A stretch of DNA of 64,000 bases. Origin: Hymenobacter psoromatis. GTDB taxonomy: Bacteria; Bacteroidota; Bacteroidia; Cytophagales; Hymenobacteraceae. Positions 53,709-61,461 of the stretch are shown here, piece by piece. Below the pieces are notes generated by a model. It was given only the letters and a program-made list of their open reading frames with translations, was not told where the DNA came from and ran no database searches. The stretch is taken from positions 62,001-126,000 of the forward strand of contig CP014769.1 of the NCBI GenBank assembly GCA_001596155.1, given 5' to 3'. Position numbers and translations under genes: made by a program. The first letter of the stretch is position 1; every line of letters starts with the position of its first letter.

Positions 53709-54590
53709 ATGTCTACCGTTCAAATCAAGAAAAACCGCGCCATTGGTCCCGGCCAACCGTGCTACATCATTGCCGAAATCGGCATCAACCACAACGGCTC
53801 GCTCGACCTAGCCAAACAGCTCATCGACGCGGCTGTAACGGCCGGTACCGACGCCGTGAAGTTTCAGAAGCGCACGCCGGAGTTGTGCGTTCCCAAGGAC
53901 CAGTGGGAAAAAACGCGCGATACGCCCTGGGGCCGCATGAGCTACATCAACTACAAGCGCAAAACCGAGTTTGGCCTTGAAGAATACACAGTCATCGACG
54001 ACTACTGCAAGGCTCGGGGCATCGACTGGTTCGCCTCGTGCTGGGATGAACCCTCCGTGGATTTCATGGAGCAGTTCCAGCCCGTGCTCTACAAAATGGC
54101 GAGTGCTTCGCTCACCGACAAGCCCCTGCTCGACCGCGTGCGGGCCACTGGCCGGCCCCTGATGCTGAGCACCGGCATGAGCACTCAAAGCGAGATAACC
54201 GACGCCGTGGCCTACATAGGCCTTGATAACCTGCTGATTGCGCACAGCACGTCGGCTTACCCATGCCCCCCCCAGGAGCTGAACCTACGCATGATTCAGA
54301 CCCTGACTGCGCAGTTTCCGGGCACGCCCATCGGCTACTCGGGCCACGAAACTGGCTTAAGTACCACCGTAATGGCCGTGGCCCTGGGCGCGACGTTCGT
54401 GGAGCGCCACTTTACCCTGGACCGCGCCCTGTGGGGCTCCGACCACGCCGCCAGCGTGGAGCCCGGCGGCCTGGCCAAGATGGTGCGCGACATCCGGGAT
54501 GCGGAAGCTTCTTTGGGCGACGGCCAAAAATGCGTGTACGCTAGTGAGCTGGAACCGCGTCGCCGACTGCGCCGCGAATTGGCTTCTTAG
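53709..54590 (+). CDS. neuB: N-acetylneuraminate synthase family protein (NeuB-like), without SAF domain
   Basis: A 293-residue NeuB-type TIM barrel: Y-I-I-A-E-I-G-I-N-H-N-G at the start, D-A-V-K-F-Q-K-R, Y-K-M-A-S-A, L-S-T-G-M-S, H-S-T-S-A-Y-P and I-G-Y-S-G-H-E, then V-E-R-H-F-T-L-D. Sialic acid synthases condense phosphoenolpyruvate with an N-acylmannosamine. Usual NeuB is about 340-350 residues and ends in a SAF (antifreeze-like) lid; here the protein stops right after the barrel. No other sugar-nucleotide genes are adjacent. It may be a truncated synthase or a barrel-only relative of different specificity. Confidence 0.85.
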   Translation: MSTVQIKKNRAIGPGQPCYIIAEIGINHNGSLDLAKQLIDAAVTAGTDAVKFQKRTPELCVPKDQWEKTRDTPWGRMSYINYKRKTEFGLEEYTVIDDYCKARGIDWFASCWDEPSVDFMEQFQPVLYKMASASLTDKPLLDRVRATGRPLMLSTGMSTQSEITDAVAYIGLDNLLIAHSTSAYPCPPQELNLRMIQTLTAQFPGTPIGYSGHETGLSTTVMAVALGATFVERHFTLDRALWGSDHAASVEPGGLAKMVRDIRDAEASLGDGQKCVYASELEPRRRLRRELAS

Positions 54591-54683
54591 TTTCAAGTTT
54601 GGCCTTGGTTAAAAGTTTGGTCCAAATGCTACATGGGTAGAAAATCAGCTCTCACTCGTCACTTTATCGCCGCAAATTTCTGC

Positions 54684-55293
54684 TTTTCAAGCACGCTAGC
54701 TAATGCTATGTTAATTAGGTCAAGACTTTTAGTTGCCGCTCACTTCGAGGCGGCGTATAGCTTTGCTGGATGAAGCAGTTGCGCACGGGTAGTTATTCAG
54801 TTTATACACTGGAAGGGCATCTGGTGTGGCGCACGAAACACCGTTATTAGGTGCTGACCGGCGAGGGGCAACTACGCTGCCGGAACCTATTGCGGCCGGC
54901 CTGCAACGCGCTGGACGTGCAGATTCTAAAAGGGGTAGTAAGCAAAGACCACACTCATTTGCACGTACCCAATCCGCCTTCGGTGAGCCTGAGCGAGTTA
55001 ATGCGGCTAAAAAGACGAAGCGCCAAGTTGCTGTTGCCGGAGTTTCCCGAACTCAAGCGGCGGTACTGGGGCGGGCATTTCTAGGGTATTGGCTACGGGG
55101 CGTGGAGTGTGGATAACATCACGGACGAACTCTTGTAGGCGTATTCGAATCAGCACAAAGACTATCCCAATGAGGAGGAGAATTTCATTCTGGAGTAGCC
55201 CACTTTCAGTGGCGGCCTTCCAGTCGGCTTTAGCCGAAACCGCTGAATTTCATTCGCTATCAAACCTGTGGACTTCCAGTTCATAGTCGTTAG
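54684..55293 (+). mobile_element. IS200/IS605-family element with dead tnpA (about 610 bp)
   Basis: The ends, TTTTCAAGCACGCTAG at the left and a CTTCCAG hairpin followed by TCATAGTCGTTAG at the right, match the miniature elements at 6076, 23813 and 26478, and an internal hairpin CGGCTTTAGCCG is shared. It holds a tnpA relic and no tnpB. It is the closest thing in the window to the parent of those miniatures. Confidence 0.87.
54770..55198 (+). pseudogene. tnpA: IS200-type Y1 transposase tnpA with three nonsense codons
   Basis: In one frame of 143 codons: Y-T-L-E-G-H-L-V-W-R-T-K-H-R-Y, TAG, V-L-T-G-E, then I-L-K-G-V-V-S-K-D-H-T-H-L-H-V with the HUH metal motif, L-K-R-R-Y-W-G-G-H-F, TAG, G-I-G-Y-G-A-W-S, TAG, A-Y-S-N-Q-H-K with the catalytic tyrosine, and E-E-E-N-F-I-L-E. 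The family has K, W and Q-like residues where the TAGs stand. Frame is otherwise intact. It cannot make a full protein. Confidence 0.9.
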
Positions 55294-55349
55294 GTTTCGT
55301 AAGGGGCTTACCTGAGGAAACCTGTTTTTTCGAGAAACCTATTGAAACA

Positions 55350-55727
55350 ATGGAAGAAAATAAAACTAGTAACGAAGCCTATTGTCCGATCTATTTAACG
55401 GGGCTGCGGGACTCGATGGACCTTCTTTCCGGCAAATGGAAAATGCGTATCATCGGCTCCCTCATCTTCGGCAAAAAGCGCTTCATGGAACTCATCGGTC
55501 ATGTAGAAGGCATCGCCGCCAAGATGCTTTCCAGCGAATTGCAGCATCTGGAGCTAAATGGGCTCGTTAAACGGATCGTGCTGAATACGAAGCCCATCAT
55601 GGTGGAATATGAGCTTACCGAATATGGGCATTCGCTCAAGCCTATCATTGACCAAATGGCTACCTGGGGCATCCAGCACCGGATAAGGGTGAATCAGCGG
55701 CCTGAACGGCAAGGAAGCGAAGTCTGA
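55350..55727 (+). CDS. HxlR-family transcriptional regulator
   Basis: A 125-residue winged-helix protein: C-P-I-Y (cysteine at residue 12), L-L-S-G-K-W-K-M-R-I-I-G-S-L, R-F-M-E-L, I-A-A-K-M-L-S-S-E-L-Q-H-L-E-L-N-G-L-V and V-E-Y-E-L-T-E-Y-G-H-S-L. HxlR proteins with this N-terminal cysteine sense quinones or aldehydes and control nearby detoxification genes. The pirin and azoreductase genes downstream are the natural targets. GAAACC words just before its start recur in the palindrome at 56139. Confidence 0.92.
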   Translation: MEENKTSNEAYCPIYLTGLRDSMDLLSGKWKMRIIGSLIFGKKRFMELIGHVEGIAAKMLSSELQHLELNGLVKRIVLNTKPIMVEYELTEYGHSLKPIIDQMATWGIQHRIRVNQRPERQGSEV

Positions 55728-56138
55728 GGCTTACCCTGAGTTACAGTTGCAACTTAAGCCGGCCAATTAACTTCCAATTGCCATAGGCGGAGACTTTTGG
55801 CATTCCCTTCGGTTCAAAACCCGCTTGGGTAGGATGCGGCAGCGCAGGCCGGGCTAGGTGCGCAGGTGGCTGCCCAGCCGAGCGCCCTAGTAGCTGAGCT
55901 ACAGACCTTGCTGCGGGTCGGGTGCAAATAAATCGTCAGCCGAGGTTCGGTCCGGCGCACCTTGGGTGAAGCCCGACAAACGGCCATTCACTGGGCTACT
56001 CCACAGGATACCTGCCGTTGGTTTCACTAGGGTAGGTAACATGGCTCCCGTTCAGGAGGCTGCTACAAGTCGGTGGGAGTAACTATTCCCTTTCCCAGTC
56101 ATATTCTTCCGGGGTTTTGCCATGCTGCTGCTCTGCGC
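55728..56138. other. Non-coding interval with faint coding relics
   Basis: Short runs such as L-R-V-G-C-K and R-R-T-L-G-E-A-R-Q-T-A-I-H-W can be read but not assembled into a gene. Nothing is identified. Confidence 0.3.
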
Positions 56139-56178
56139 TAGGTTTCATGGAGGAAACTGGTTTCCTCCATGAAACCTA
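56139..56178. promoter_or_regulatory. 19-bp-arm palindrome upstream of pirin gene
   Basis: Bases 56139-56157 (TAGGTTTCATGGAGGAAAC) are the exact inverse of 56160-56178, with TG between. The GGTTTC/GAAACC words also occur just before the HxlR start (55310-55345). It is a candidate HxlR operator for the pirin/azoreductase unit; a terminator is the alternative. Confidence 0.55.
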
Positions 56179-56330
56179 TGGTATAGAGGCTCTTGCACCG
56201 GAGTAATTTTGCCTGAGTCTTTTAGAAGCAGGCTTTTAGTAAAGAACCCAGGGCCTGGCACAGGCTAGCCCGCGCGTTAGCAAATTCCTAATTATCAGCC
56301 ACGATTTAATAGAAATATTTACAAAATAAA

Positions 56331-57155
56331 ATGGAGAAGAAAATCAAGAAAATAGCTTCCCTGCATTTAGCAGAACAAACCCCGGGTTTTACTTCTACCG
56401 GCGTGATGAACGCGGAATATAACACCGAACCTTATTTGGTATTTGGGGAATTTTACATGGACCGGTCCGTTTTCGGGCCTCATGCGCACGCGGGAGTTTC
56501 GGTTATGACGTATGTGCTGCCGGATAGCAAAGGCTCCTTTCTGAACCGGGATAGTCTGGGCGACCACACTATTATTGGCCCCGGCGGTGTCCAGGTAACG
56601 CAGACGGGAAGCGGTATTTATCACGATGAATTACCGGAAATTCCTGGTACCAATTGCCACGCTTTTCAGATTTGGATAAATCATGGTGCCAAGGACCGGT
56701 TGGTGGAGCCGAAAGCCCTGCATCTGCCTGCAAAAGAGGTACCCGAGTTCAAAACCGAGCAGGTTCTGCTGCGGGTAATCCAGGGCAACTACCAGGATTT
56801 GCAATCGCCCCTGAAACTGGTGACCGAAACGTTGCTTTTTGATGTCGCCATGCAACCAAATGCTGTCCTTGAATTAGCAGCTATGGAAATGACCTTTATC
56901 TACTTGATTTCGGGCAGGATTGTGATAAATGGTAAAGAAATAGCCGGTCGCAGTCTGGTTAAGTTTGCTGATGAGGGCGAGAGCATAGTGGTAACGACGA
57001 GCGGGGATAACGCAAATTTTATGTTTGCTTCCGGCACCCCGCACCACGAGCCTATTATTTACGGCGGGCCTTTTGTGATGACCACTCAACAACAAATGCA
57101 GGAGACGCGCCAGCGCCAGCAACGAGGTGAAATGGGTTTTTTGCTTCCAGTATAG
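56331..57155 (+). CDS. Pirin family protein
   Basis: A 274-residue two-cupin protein. The N-terminal cupin has F-G-P-H-A-H-A-G-V-S-V-M-T-Y with two metal histidines, and T-G-S-G-I-Y-H-D-E later. The C-terminal half has M-T-F-I-Y-L-I-S-G-R and G-T-P-H-H-E-P. Pirins are iron-binding and several are quercetinases. It precedes the azoreductase on the same strand (68-base gap), behind the HxlR regulator. A role in quinone or flavonoid stress fits the context (inference). Confidence 0.9.
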   Translation: MEKKIKKIASLHLAEQTPGFTSTGVMNAEYNTEPYLVFGEFYMDRSVFGPHAHAGVSVMTYVLPDSKGSFLNRDSLGDHTIIGPGGVQVTQTGSGIYHDELPEIPGTNCHAFQIWINHGAKDRLVEPKALHLPAKEVPEFKTEQVLLRVIQGNYQDLQSPLKLVTETLLFDVAMQPNAVLELAAMEMTFIYLISGRIVINGKEIAGRSLVKFADEGESIVVTTSGDNANFMFASGTPHHEPIIYGGPFVMTTQQQMQETRQRQQRGEMGFLLPV

Positions 57156-57223
57156 CCTTCAAATAAGTTGATTGCCTCTTTAATCATTTCCTCTTTTTAG
57201 TCACCCTATTTTTATTTTCTGCC

Positions 57224-57820
57224 GTGCAGATACTCCAAATCCTATCCAGCCCCCGCGGGACCGATTCGTACAGCAACCAACTCAGCAACGCGATGGTAGC
57301 CAAGCTCGTGGCGGCCAACCCCGGTAGCACCGTGCGGGTGCATGACCTCGCTAACAAGCCCTTCCCGCACCTGGAAGAGGCCCAATTGAAGTCGTTCTTC
57401 ACCCCTACGGAGCATCGCAGCCCCGAGCAGCAGCAGGCCATTCGCCACTCCGACGAGGCCATTACCGAAATCATGGCCGCCGACACTATCGTGATTGGGG
57501 CACCGCTCTACAATTTCGGCATCCCCTCGACGCTCAAGGCGTGGATTGACCACATCGCCCGCGCCGGCGTCACGTTTCGGTACTCGGCCACCGGGGCCGA
57601 AGGGCTGGTGAAAGGTAAAAAAGTGTACGTGGCAATGGCCAGCGGGGCCGTTTATTCCGAAGGCCCCTGGGCAAGTGCCGATTTTGTGTCTCCCTACCTA
57701 AAAACTATCCTGGGCTTCCTGGGCATGACCGACCTGACCGTCGTTCGGGTGGAAGGCGTCAATATGCCCGACCTGAAGGAAAAGGCGTTGGAAAAAGCAA
57801 TAGCCAGCTTCTACGTGTGA
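57224..57820 (+). CDS. azoR: FMN-dependent NADH-azoreductase
   Basis: A 198-residue flavodoxin-fold protein. I-L-S-S-P-R-G-T-D-S-Y-S-N at the start holds the FMN phosphate loop; A-P-L-Y-N-F-G-I-P-S-T-L-K-A-W-I-D-H-I is the AzoR signature. It reduces azo compounds and quinones by two electrons using NADH. The start codon is GTG at 57224. With the pirin and HxlR genes it forms an electrophile/quinone response cluster. Confidence 0.93.
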   Translation: MQILQILSSPRGTDSYSNQLSNAMVAKLVAANPGSTVRVHDLANKPFPHLEEAQLKSFFTPTEHRSPEQQQAIRHSDEAITEIMAADTIVIGAPLYNFGIPSTLKAWIDHIARAGVTFRYSATGAEGLVKGKKVYVAMASGAVYSEGPWASADFVSPYLKTILGFLGMTDLTVVRVEGVNMPDLKEKALEKAIASFYV

Positions 57821-57849
57821 AGCATTAACCATTCTAAAGGCTCCTTCTC

Positions 57850-57914
57850 TAGCCGGATTACCCCGCAAAAAAGAGCTGCTCAGCAGCGGCCCTTTTTTGG
57901 GGGTAATCCGGCTA
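57850..57914. terminator. Large bidirectional terminator between convergent genes
   Basis: TAGCCGGATTACCCC (57850-57864) pairs perfectly with GGGGTAATCCGGCTA (57900-57914); inside, AAAAAAG...CTTTTTT and a GC-rich core pair further. The A and T runs flanking the core give an intrinsic terminator on either strand, ending both azoR and the minus-strand hydrolase. Confidence 0.85.
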
Positions 57915-57920
57915 AAGCGC

Positions 57921-58904
57921 TTATTTACATACTACCCGGCCCTGCGGAGCAGGGCTGTCCTGCAACGCAGCACACGCTACGGGCCAGGCGGAGTCTTCGG
58001 GGTAGAGCGTGGTGCGTAGGTAAGCCCACGTAAGCTGCTGAACCAGCGCCACGCGCTCAGGGTTTTCATCCGTCGTTTCCGCCACATCATAGCCCGTAAT
58101 GCCCCCGAGCAAATGCTCGCCGCCCACTACCGTCACCAAGCATTTAGGGCTGGGGCTCAGGTTATAGGGGTCGGCGTGCCAATCTGCCCCGCGCGTCGTG
58201 AGGTGGGGCGAGCTATCCTGGTCGCCCATCACCACGAGGGCCGGCGTCGTCATCTCGGCGAAGCTGGGCTGCCGGAAGAAGGAAAAATTCTCCGTGGCAA
58301 ACGCACTGAGGGCCACCCCGCCAGCGCCAGGCGCCGACAACAGCACCCCCGCTTTGATGCGCGGCTCGGCCAGCGTTACCACCTCGCCGTTTGCCGGGTC
58401 GGTCAGCTGCGCCCCTAGCAGCATGCCAGCCGTGTGACCGCCCAGGGAGATGCCCGCGACCGCAATCCGCGTGTGGTCCAGACGCCCGCTGAGCAGCGGA
58501 ACAGACGCTTCCAGGTCGGCGAGTTGGTCGATGATGTGCGTCATGTCTTCCACGCGGGACCGCCAAAACAAGGGCCAACCGGGCGTTTCCGGGCCCAAAT
58601 CCAAGGTTTTGGAATCCAGATGGGTCGGCTGGATTACGACGAAGCCGTGCGCCGCCCAGTAATTGGCCAGTGGCGCGTTGCCGTTCAGCGAGGCGAGGTT
58701 ATTCGACCGGCCATGACCGTGCGAGAGCAGTAGGATGGGCAGCGCCTGCCCGGTGGCAGGCGCGGAGATGCGCAGGTGCAGCGCGGCGACGCGCCCCGGT
58801 GCCGCGAGCACTACCGGGCTGATGGAGATGACGGGCGTAGCGTCGCTGGCAGCGGCCTCGCCCCGGCCAGGGGCCGGCGGCGAGGTGGTGGGGGTTGGGT
58901 TCAT
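57921..58904 (-). CDS. Alpha/beta hydrolase (platelet-activating factor acetylhydrolase/dienelactone hydrolase-like)
   Basis: A 327-residue hydrolase. I-L-L-L-S-H-G-H-G-R lies in the oxyanion loop, A-V-A-G-I-S-L-G-G-H-T-A-G holds the nucleophile serine, V-V-M-G-D-Q-D supplies the acid and G-G-E-H the histidine. The ATG at 58904 starts M-N-P-T-P-T-T-S; an ATG 63 bases upstream is in frame but adds an unlikely lysine-rich leader. There is no clear signal peptide. The AraC gene is upstream on the same strand, about 110 bases away, and probably controls it. Substrate unknown. Confidence 0.83.
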   Translation of the reverse strand: MNPTPTTSPPAPGRGEAAASDATPVISISPVVLAAPGRVAALHLRISAPATGQALPILLLSHGHGRSNNLASLNGNAPLANYWAAHGFVVIQPTHLDSKTLDLGPETPGWPLFWRSRVEDMTHIIDQLADLEASVPLLSGRLDHTRIAVAGISLGGHTAGMLLGAQLTDPANGEVVTLAEPRIKAGVLLSAPGAGGVALSAFATENFSFFRQPSFAEMTTPALVVMGDQDSSPHLTTRGADWHADPYNLSPSPKCLVTVVGGEHLLGGITGYDVAETTDENPERVALVQQLTWAYLRTTLYPEDSAWPVACAALQDSPAPQGRVVCK

Positions 58905-58989
58905 GTCGTTGCGTGGGTTACCGGCCGGCGGTACTACTGGCCGCTTTTTGATAACGCAAAGTTTCACTTGCCCGGAGATTGCTGGTTAA

Positions 58990-59019
58990 TGATAATCAAA
59001 CCAAAAAGTATGATTATCA
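58990..59019. promoter_or_regulatory. Paired TGATWATCA boxes before the hydrolase
   Basis: TGATAATCA (58990-58998) and TGATTATCA (59011-59019) are dyad-like boxes whose starts are 21 bases apart, two helical turns. They lie between the AraC gene and the hydrolase it probably controls, as expected for a regulator binding site. Confidence 0.45.
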
Positions 59020-59898
59020 AACTTTACGCGCTCGGTATGAGGTCGGGATGAGGCCGGTCACGCGCTTGAAGTAATTATTAAAATAAGTGGAGTATTCGAA
59101 GCCCAGCCCGTCGGCAATGTCAGCGATGCTCCACGTCGTATGTTGCAGCAGCGCTTTGGCCTCCAGAACCAGGCGCTCCGCAATGTGGACGGAGGTCGGT
59201 TTGCCGGTGACTTCCTTCACCGAACGATTGAGGTAGTTGACGTGCACCGAAAGGCTACTGGCATAGCTTTGGGCCGTTCGCAGGCGCAGCGGATGGGCGG
59301 GGCTTTCGATGGGAAATTGCCTTTCCAGCAGTTCTAGAAACAGCTGGGTAATCCGCCCGGCGGCGTTTTTTTGGGGCAGCCCCTTTGGTGACGACTGCAT
59401 CCGCAGGGCTTCCTGGATAAGGAGGGCCAGATAGGTTTTAATCAGCTCATCTTTATGCGCATAGCCCCCATTATGCACCGCCAGTAGCTGCTGAAAAAGA
59501 GCCGTCATGAACGCCGCTTGTTCGTCATTTAGCAGAATAATGGGGGGGGCACCTATATGAAATAAGGGGGACTGCTGTAGTCCTGCCGAGTGCTTTCTGC
59601 CCGCTAGGAAAGCATCGGTGAACAGACAAGCATACCCGTTGTTTTTGGTAGAATGATGCACCGCCGAATTCGGCACTAGCGGATTGCCAAGAAATAAAAA
59701 GGTGCCATCCAGTCGCGTACTTTCCTCCCCGTGGCAGATGGTCATCTGACCGGTTACCAGCACTATTTTATAAAAATCCCGGCGGCTAGAAGTTGGGGAA
59801 GAATGGACAGGTTCCGTAATTTTGTACGCTTTGAAGCCTTGCAGCTTTAACTCATCAAGGGGGAAAGCTGGCCACTCAGAGGCTGAATTACTAGTCAT
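59017..59898 (-). CDS. AraC family transcriptional regulator
   Basis: A 293-residue regulator. The C-terminal pair of helix-turn-helix units reads L-S-V-H-V-N-Y-L-N-R-S-V-K-E-V-T-G-K-P and I-A-D-G-L-G-F-E-Y-S-T-Y-F-N-N-Y-F-K-R. The N-terminal cupin-like sensor has M-T-I-C-H-G-E-E-S. It precedes the hydrolase on the same strand with a short gap that holds paired boxes, suggesting a local regulatory pair. Confidence 0.9.
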   Translation of the reverse strand: MTSNSASEWPAFPLDELKLQGFKAYKITEPVHSSPTSSRRDFYKIVLVTGQMTICHGEESTRLDGTFLFLGNPLVPNSAVHHSTKNNGYACLFTDAFLAGRKHSAGLQQSPLFHIGAPPIILLNDEQAAFMTALFQQLLAVHNGGYAHKDELIKTYLALLIQEALRMQSSPKGLPQKNAAGRITQLFLELLERQFPIESPAHPLRLRTAQSYASSLSVHVNYLNRSVKEVTGKPTSVHIAERLVLEAKALLQHTTWSIADIADGLGFEYSTYFNNYFKRVTGLIPTSYRARKV

Positions 59899-59968
59899 CC
59901 CACAAAGTTACTAGAATCAAACCTTCTCTTGCTGGCTGGGAACCAGCTAAGAAACGCTTAGGCACGAT

Positions 59969-60054
59969 AAGCTTGTCACTTTGGTCACCGGGGCAAACCA
60001 AGGCATAGGCCCCCAACTTGTGCAGGGCCTCGCGGCGCACAAGTTGGGGGCCGG
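59969..60054 (+). pseudogene. N-terminal fragment of an SDR gene
   Basis: About 28 codons read K-L-V-T-L-V-T-G-A-N-Q-G-I-G-P-Q-L-V-Q-G-L, the T-G-x-x-x-G-I-G cofactor loop of a short-chain dehydrogenase, before the sequence dissolves. It lacks a start codon. It lies between the AraC gene and the ISKra4-type miniature, and is all that remains of an SDR. Confidence 0.65.
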
Positions 60055-60114
60055 TCAGTTGGTCAGTTAACTTGACGTGGTCCAGTTACGCTGGACAGTT
60101 TAGGGCACTAAGTT

Positions 60115-60227
60115 GGAGAGCATCAAAAAGTGTGGGGCAGTTGGACCAGCGACCAACGGCAGAGCTTTCGCCGACAGGTTTCAAAAGATTGGTGACCGCG
60201 ACTGCCCCACACTTTTTGATGCTCTCC
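60115..60227. mobile_element. ISKra4-type miniature element (113 bp)
   Basis: GGAGAGCATCAAAAAGTGTG then GGGCAG at the left is matched by its exact inverse at the right. The interior, about 60 bases, codes for nothing. It has the same ends as the miniature at 63246-63357 and the ISKra4 remnant at 33444. Confidence 0.87.
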
Positions 60228-60277
60228 AGTAGTACCTCCTTGAACTGGCGGACCAGTCTGTGGCTTACCCAGTAGCA

Positions 60278-60673
60278 CTAATCCGTATCGGCCACTACCT
60301 CGTTGATAGCCGTCAGCCGGGCCACGACCCGCGCCAGGCCCGCCCCCGTACCATCCAGCTCGACCGATACCACAAGCGGGTGCTTTGCCGGCCGGGGCAG
60401 GCCTTCGCCTTTGGGCGCGCTACCCTCGCTGGCTTTGCTTATACCCCCCGGTGCGGCCGGCGCCAACTGCTGGGTAAGGTCCTGGCTCCGGAGCGCTTCA
60501 ATACTTACCTGAAATATCTGAGCCAACTTGGTCAGTGCATCGAGCTTGGGCGTGGACTTGCCATTCTCGTAGCGGCTAATCGTGTTGTAATCCGTGGCGA
60601 GCTGGTCGCCCAGTTCGGACTGCGATAGTTCAGCGCGCCGCCGTAAAAAGCGCAGGTTTTTAGCAAAGTACAT
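60278..60673 (-). CDS. XRE-family regulator with conserved C-terminal tail (copy 2)
   Basis: A 131-residue protein from ATG 60673. The helix-turn-helix (L-R-R-R-A-E-L-S-Q-S-E-L, T-D-Y-N-T-I-S-R-Y-E-N-G-K-S-T-P-K-L-D-A-L) and the C-terminal tail (K-H-P-L-V-V-S-V-E-L-D-G-T, R-L-T-A-I-N-E-V-V-A-D) correspond to copy 1 at 13328, while the linker differs in length and sequence. It is divergent from an RHH gene in the same arrangement. The preservation of tail and layout across diverged copies suggests selection on the pair. Confidence 0.88.
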   Translation of the reverse strand: MYFAKNLRFLRRRAELSQSELGDQLATDYNTISRYENGKSTPKLDALTKLAQIFQVSIEALRSQDLTQQLAPAAPGGISKASEGSAPKGEGLPRPAKHPLVVSVELDGTGAGLARVVARLTAINEVVADTD

Positions 60674-60990
60674 GACTATCCGGAAAATCAAGCGAAATTA
60701 CCGGCCTGTAAATCTGTATTTTACTGCAAATTGCTAAATTTTATCTTGCATAATGCAGCTTTCGGAGCCTAATTTGCTGCATCTTACAACAGTGATTTAG
60801 CACGAGTAGGCCCCTGTCTTTTTGCCCACCTGGCGGGTAGCGTAGCCGCTCACTCAGACTGCGTTAGGGATACCTGCCCGCTGTTTTGCGCTAGCCATTT
60901 CTACGCAATCCTGGCGGGTTTCCACCACCGAGCCGGCTAACGGGGTAGGACAGTTCCGCCTGGCTACTTGCTTTTATCGTTCCGCTTCTC
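60674..60990. promoter_or_regulatory. Divergent control region of XRE/RHH copy 2
   Basis: AT-rich close to the XRE gene, with TCTGTATTTTA followed by TGCAAATTGCTAAATTT and TGCATAATGCA. The first word and the TGC-rich part are shared with the gap of copy 1 (13718-13874). The part nearer the RHH gene shows nothing recognisable. Confidence 0.5.
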
Positions 60991-61461
60991 ATGTCCGTAG
61001 TTCCCCCTGAAGGCCTAACTGGTTTGCCCTTCGCCCAGGCCTCTCCTTTCCTGCGCTCCCAGGCGATGGCCACTGCGCACCAGATTCTGGGAGCGGCCTA
61101 CCCCTTTGTAGTGGAGGCGCAGTGGCACCAGGCCTTTGATGACCTGCAATTGCCGCTCTTCCGGTTCGGCGACGGACCAGCCAGCTTCTCCACAGATGGC
61201 CTCGCGGCGCTGGTGCAGTATCTCGAAACCCGGTACCGGGCTACTGCGGCGGCGGCACCGACGGCGGCCGCGGCGCCTCCTCCTGCGGTTGTGGCGGTGC
61301 AGCCGACCAAGCAAACCTATTCCATCCACCCCGACCTGGTCACGCGCTTGGAGCGCGTCAGCTACTGGTGCCGGCAGACCCGCAGCCGACTGGTCAACCA
61401 AGCGCTGAGCCAGTTACTAGACCAATACCCGGAAGCCAGCGTCCCCGTGCCGGAAGCCTAG
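60991..61461 (+). CDS. Two-domain protein: conserved N-terminal domain plus ribbon-helix-helix (copy 2)
   Basis: A 156-residue homologue of the protein at 13875. The N-terminal domain (L-P-F-A-Q-A, A-F-D-D-L-Q-L-P, F-S-T-D-G-L-A-A-L-V-Q-Y-L) is followed by an alanine-rich linker and the strand/helix/helix K-Q-T-Y-S-I-H-P-D-L-V-T-R-L-E-R-V-S-Y-W and L-V-N-Q-A-L-S-Q-L-L-D-Q-Y-P-E. Its stop TAG uses TA from the target and G from the first base of an IS5-family element, so the natural C-terminus may have been longer. Divergent from XRE copy 2. Confidence 0.75.
   Translation: MSVVPPEGLTGLPFAQASPFLRSQAMATAHQILGAAYPFVVEAQWHQAFDDLQLPLFRFGDGPASFSTDGLAALVQYLETRYRATAAAAPTAAAAPPPAVVAVQPTKQTYSIHPDLVTRLERVSYWCRQTRSRLVNQALSQLLDQYPEASVPVPEA

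Noticed and set aside
54770-55198. Possible amber recoding: three TAG in the IS200 tnpA, plus single TAGs in the IS1182 and ISKra4 transposases
   Set aside because: TAG is used as the ordinary stop in many intact genes here (for example those ending at 1664, 14363, 14998, 15626, 23786 and 25805), and the relaxase break is TGA. Plain decay explains the pattern.
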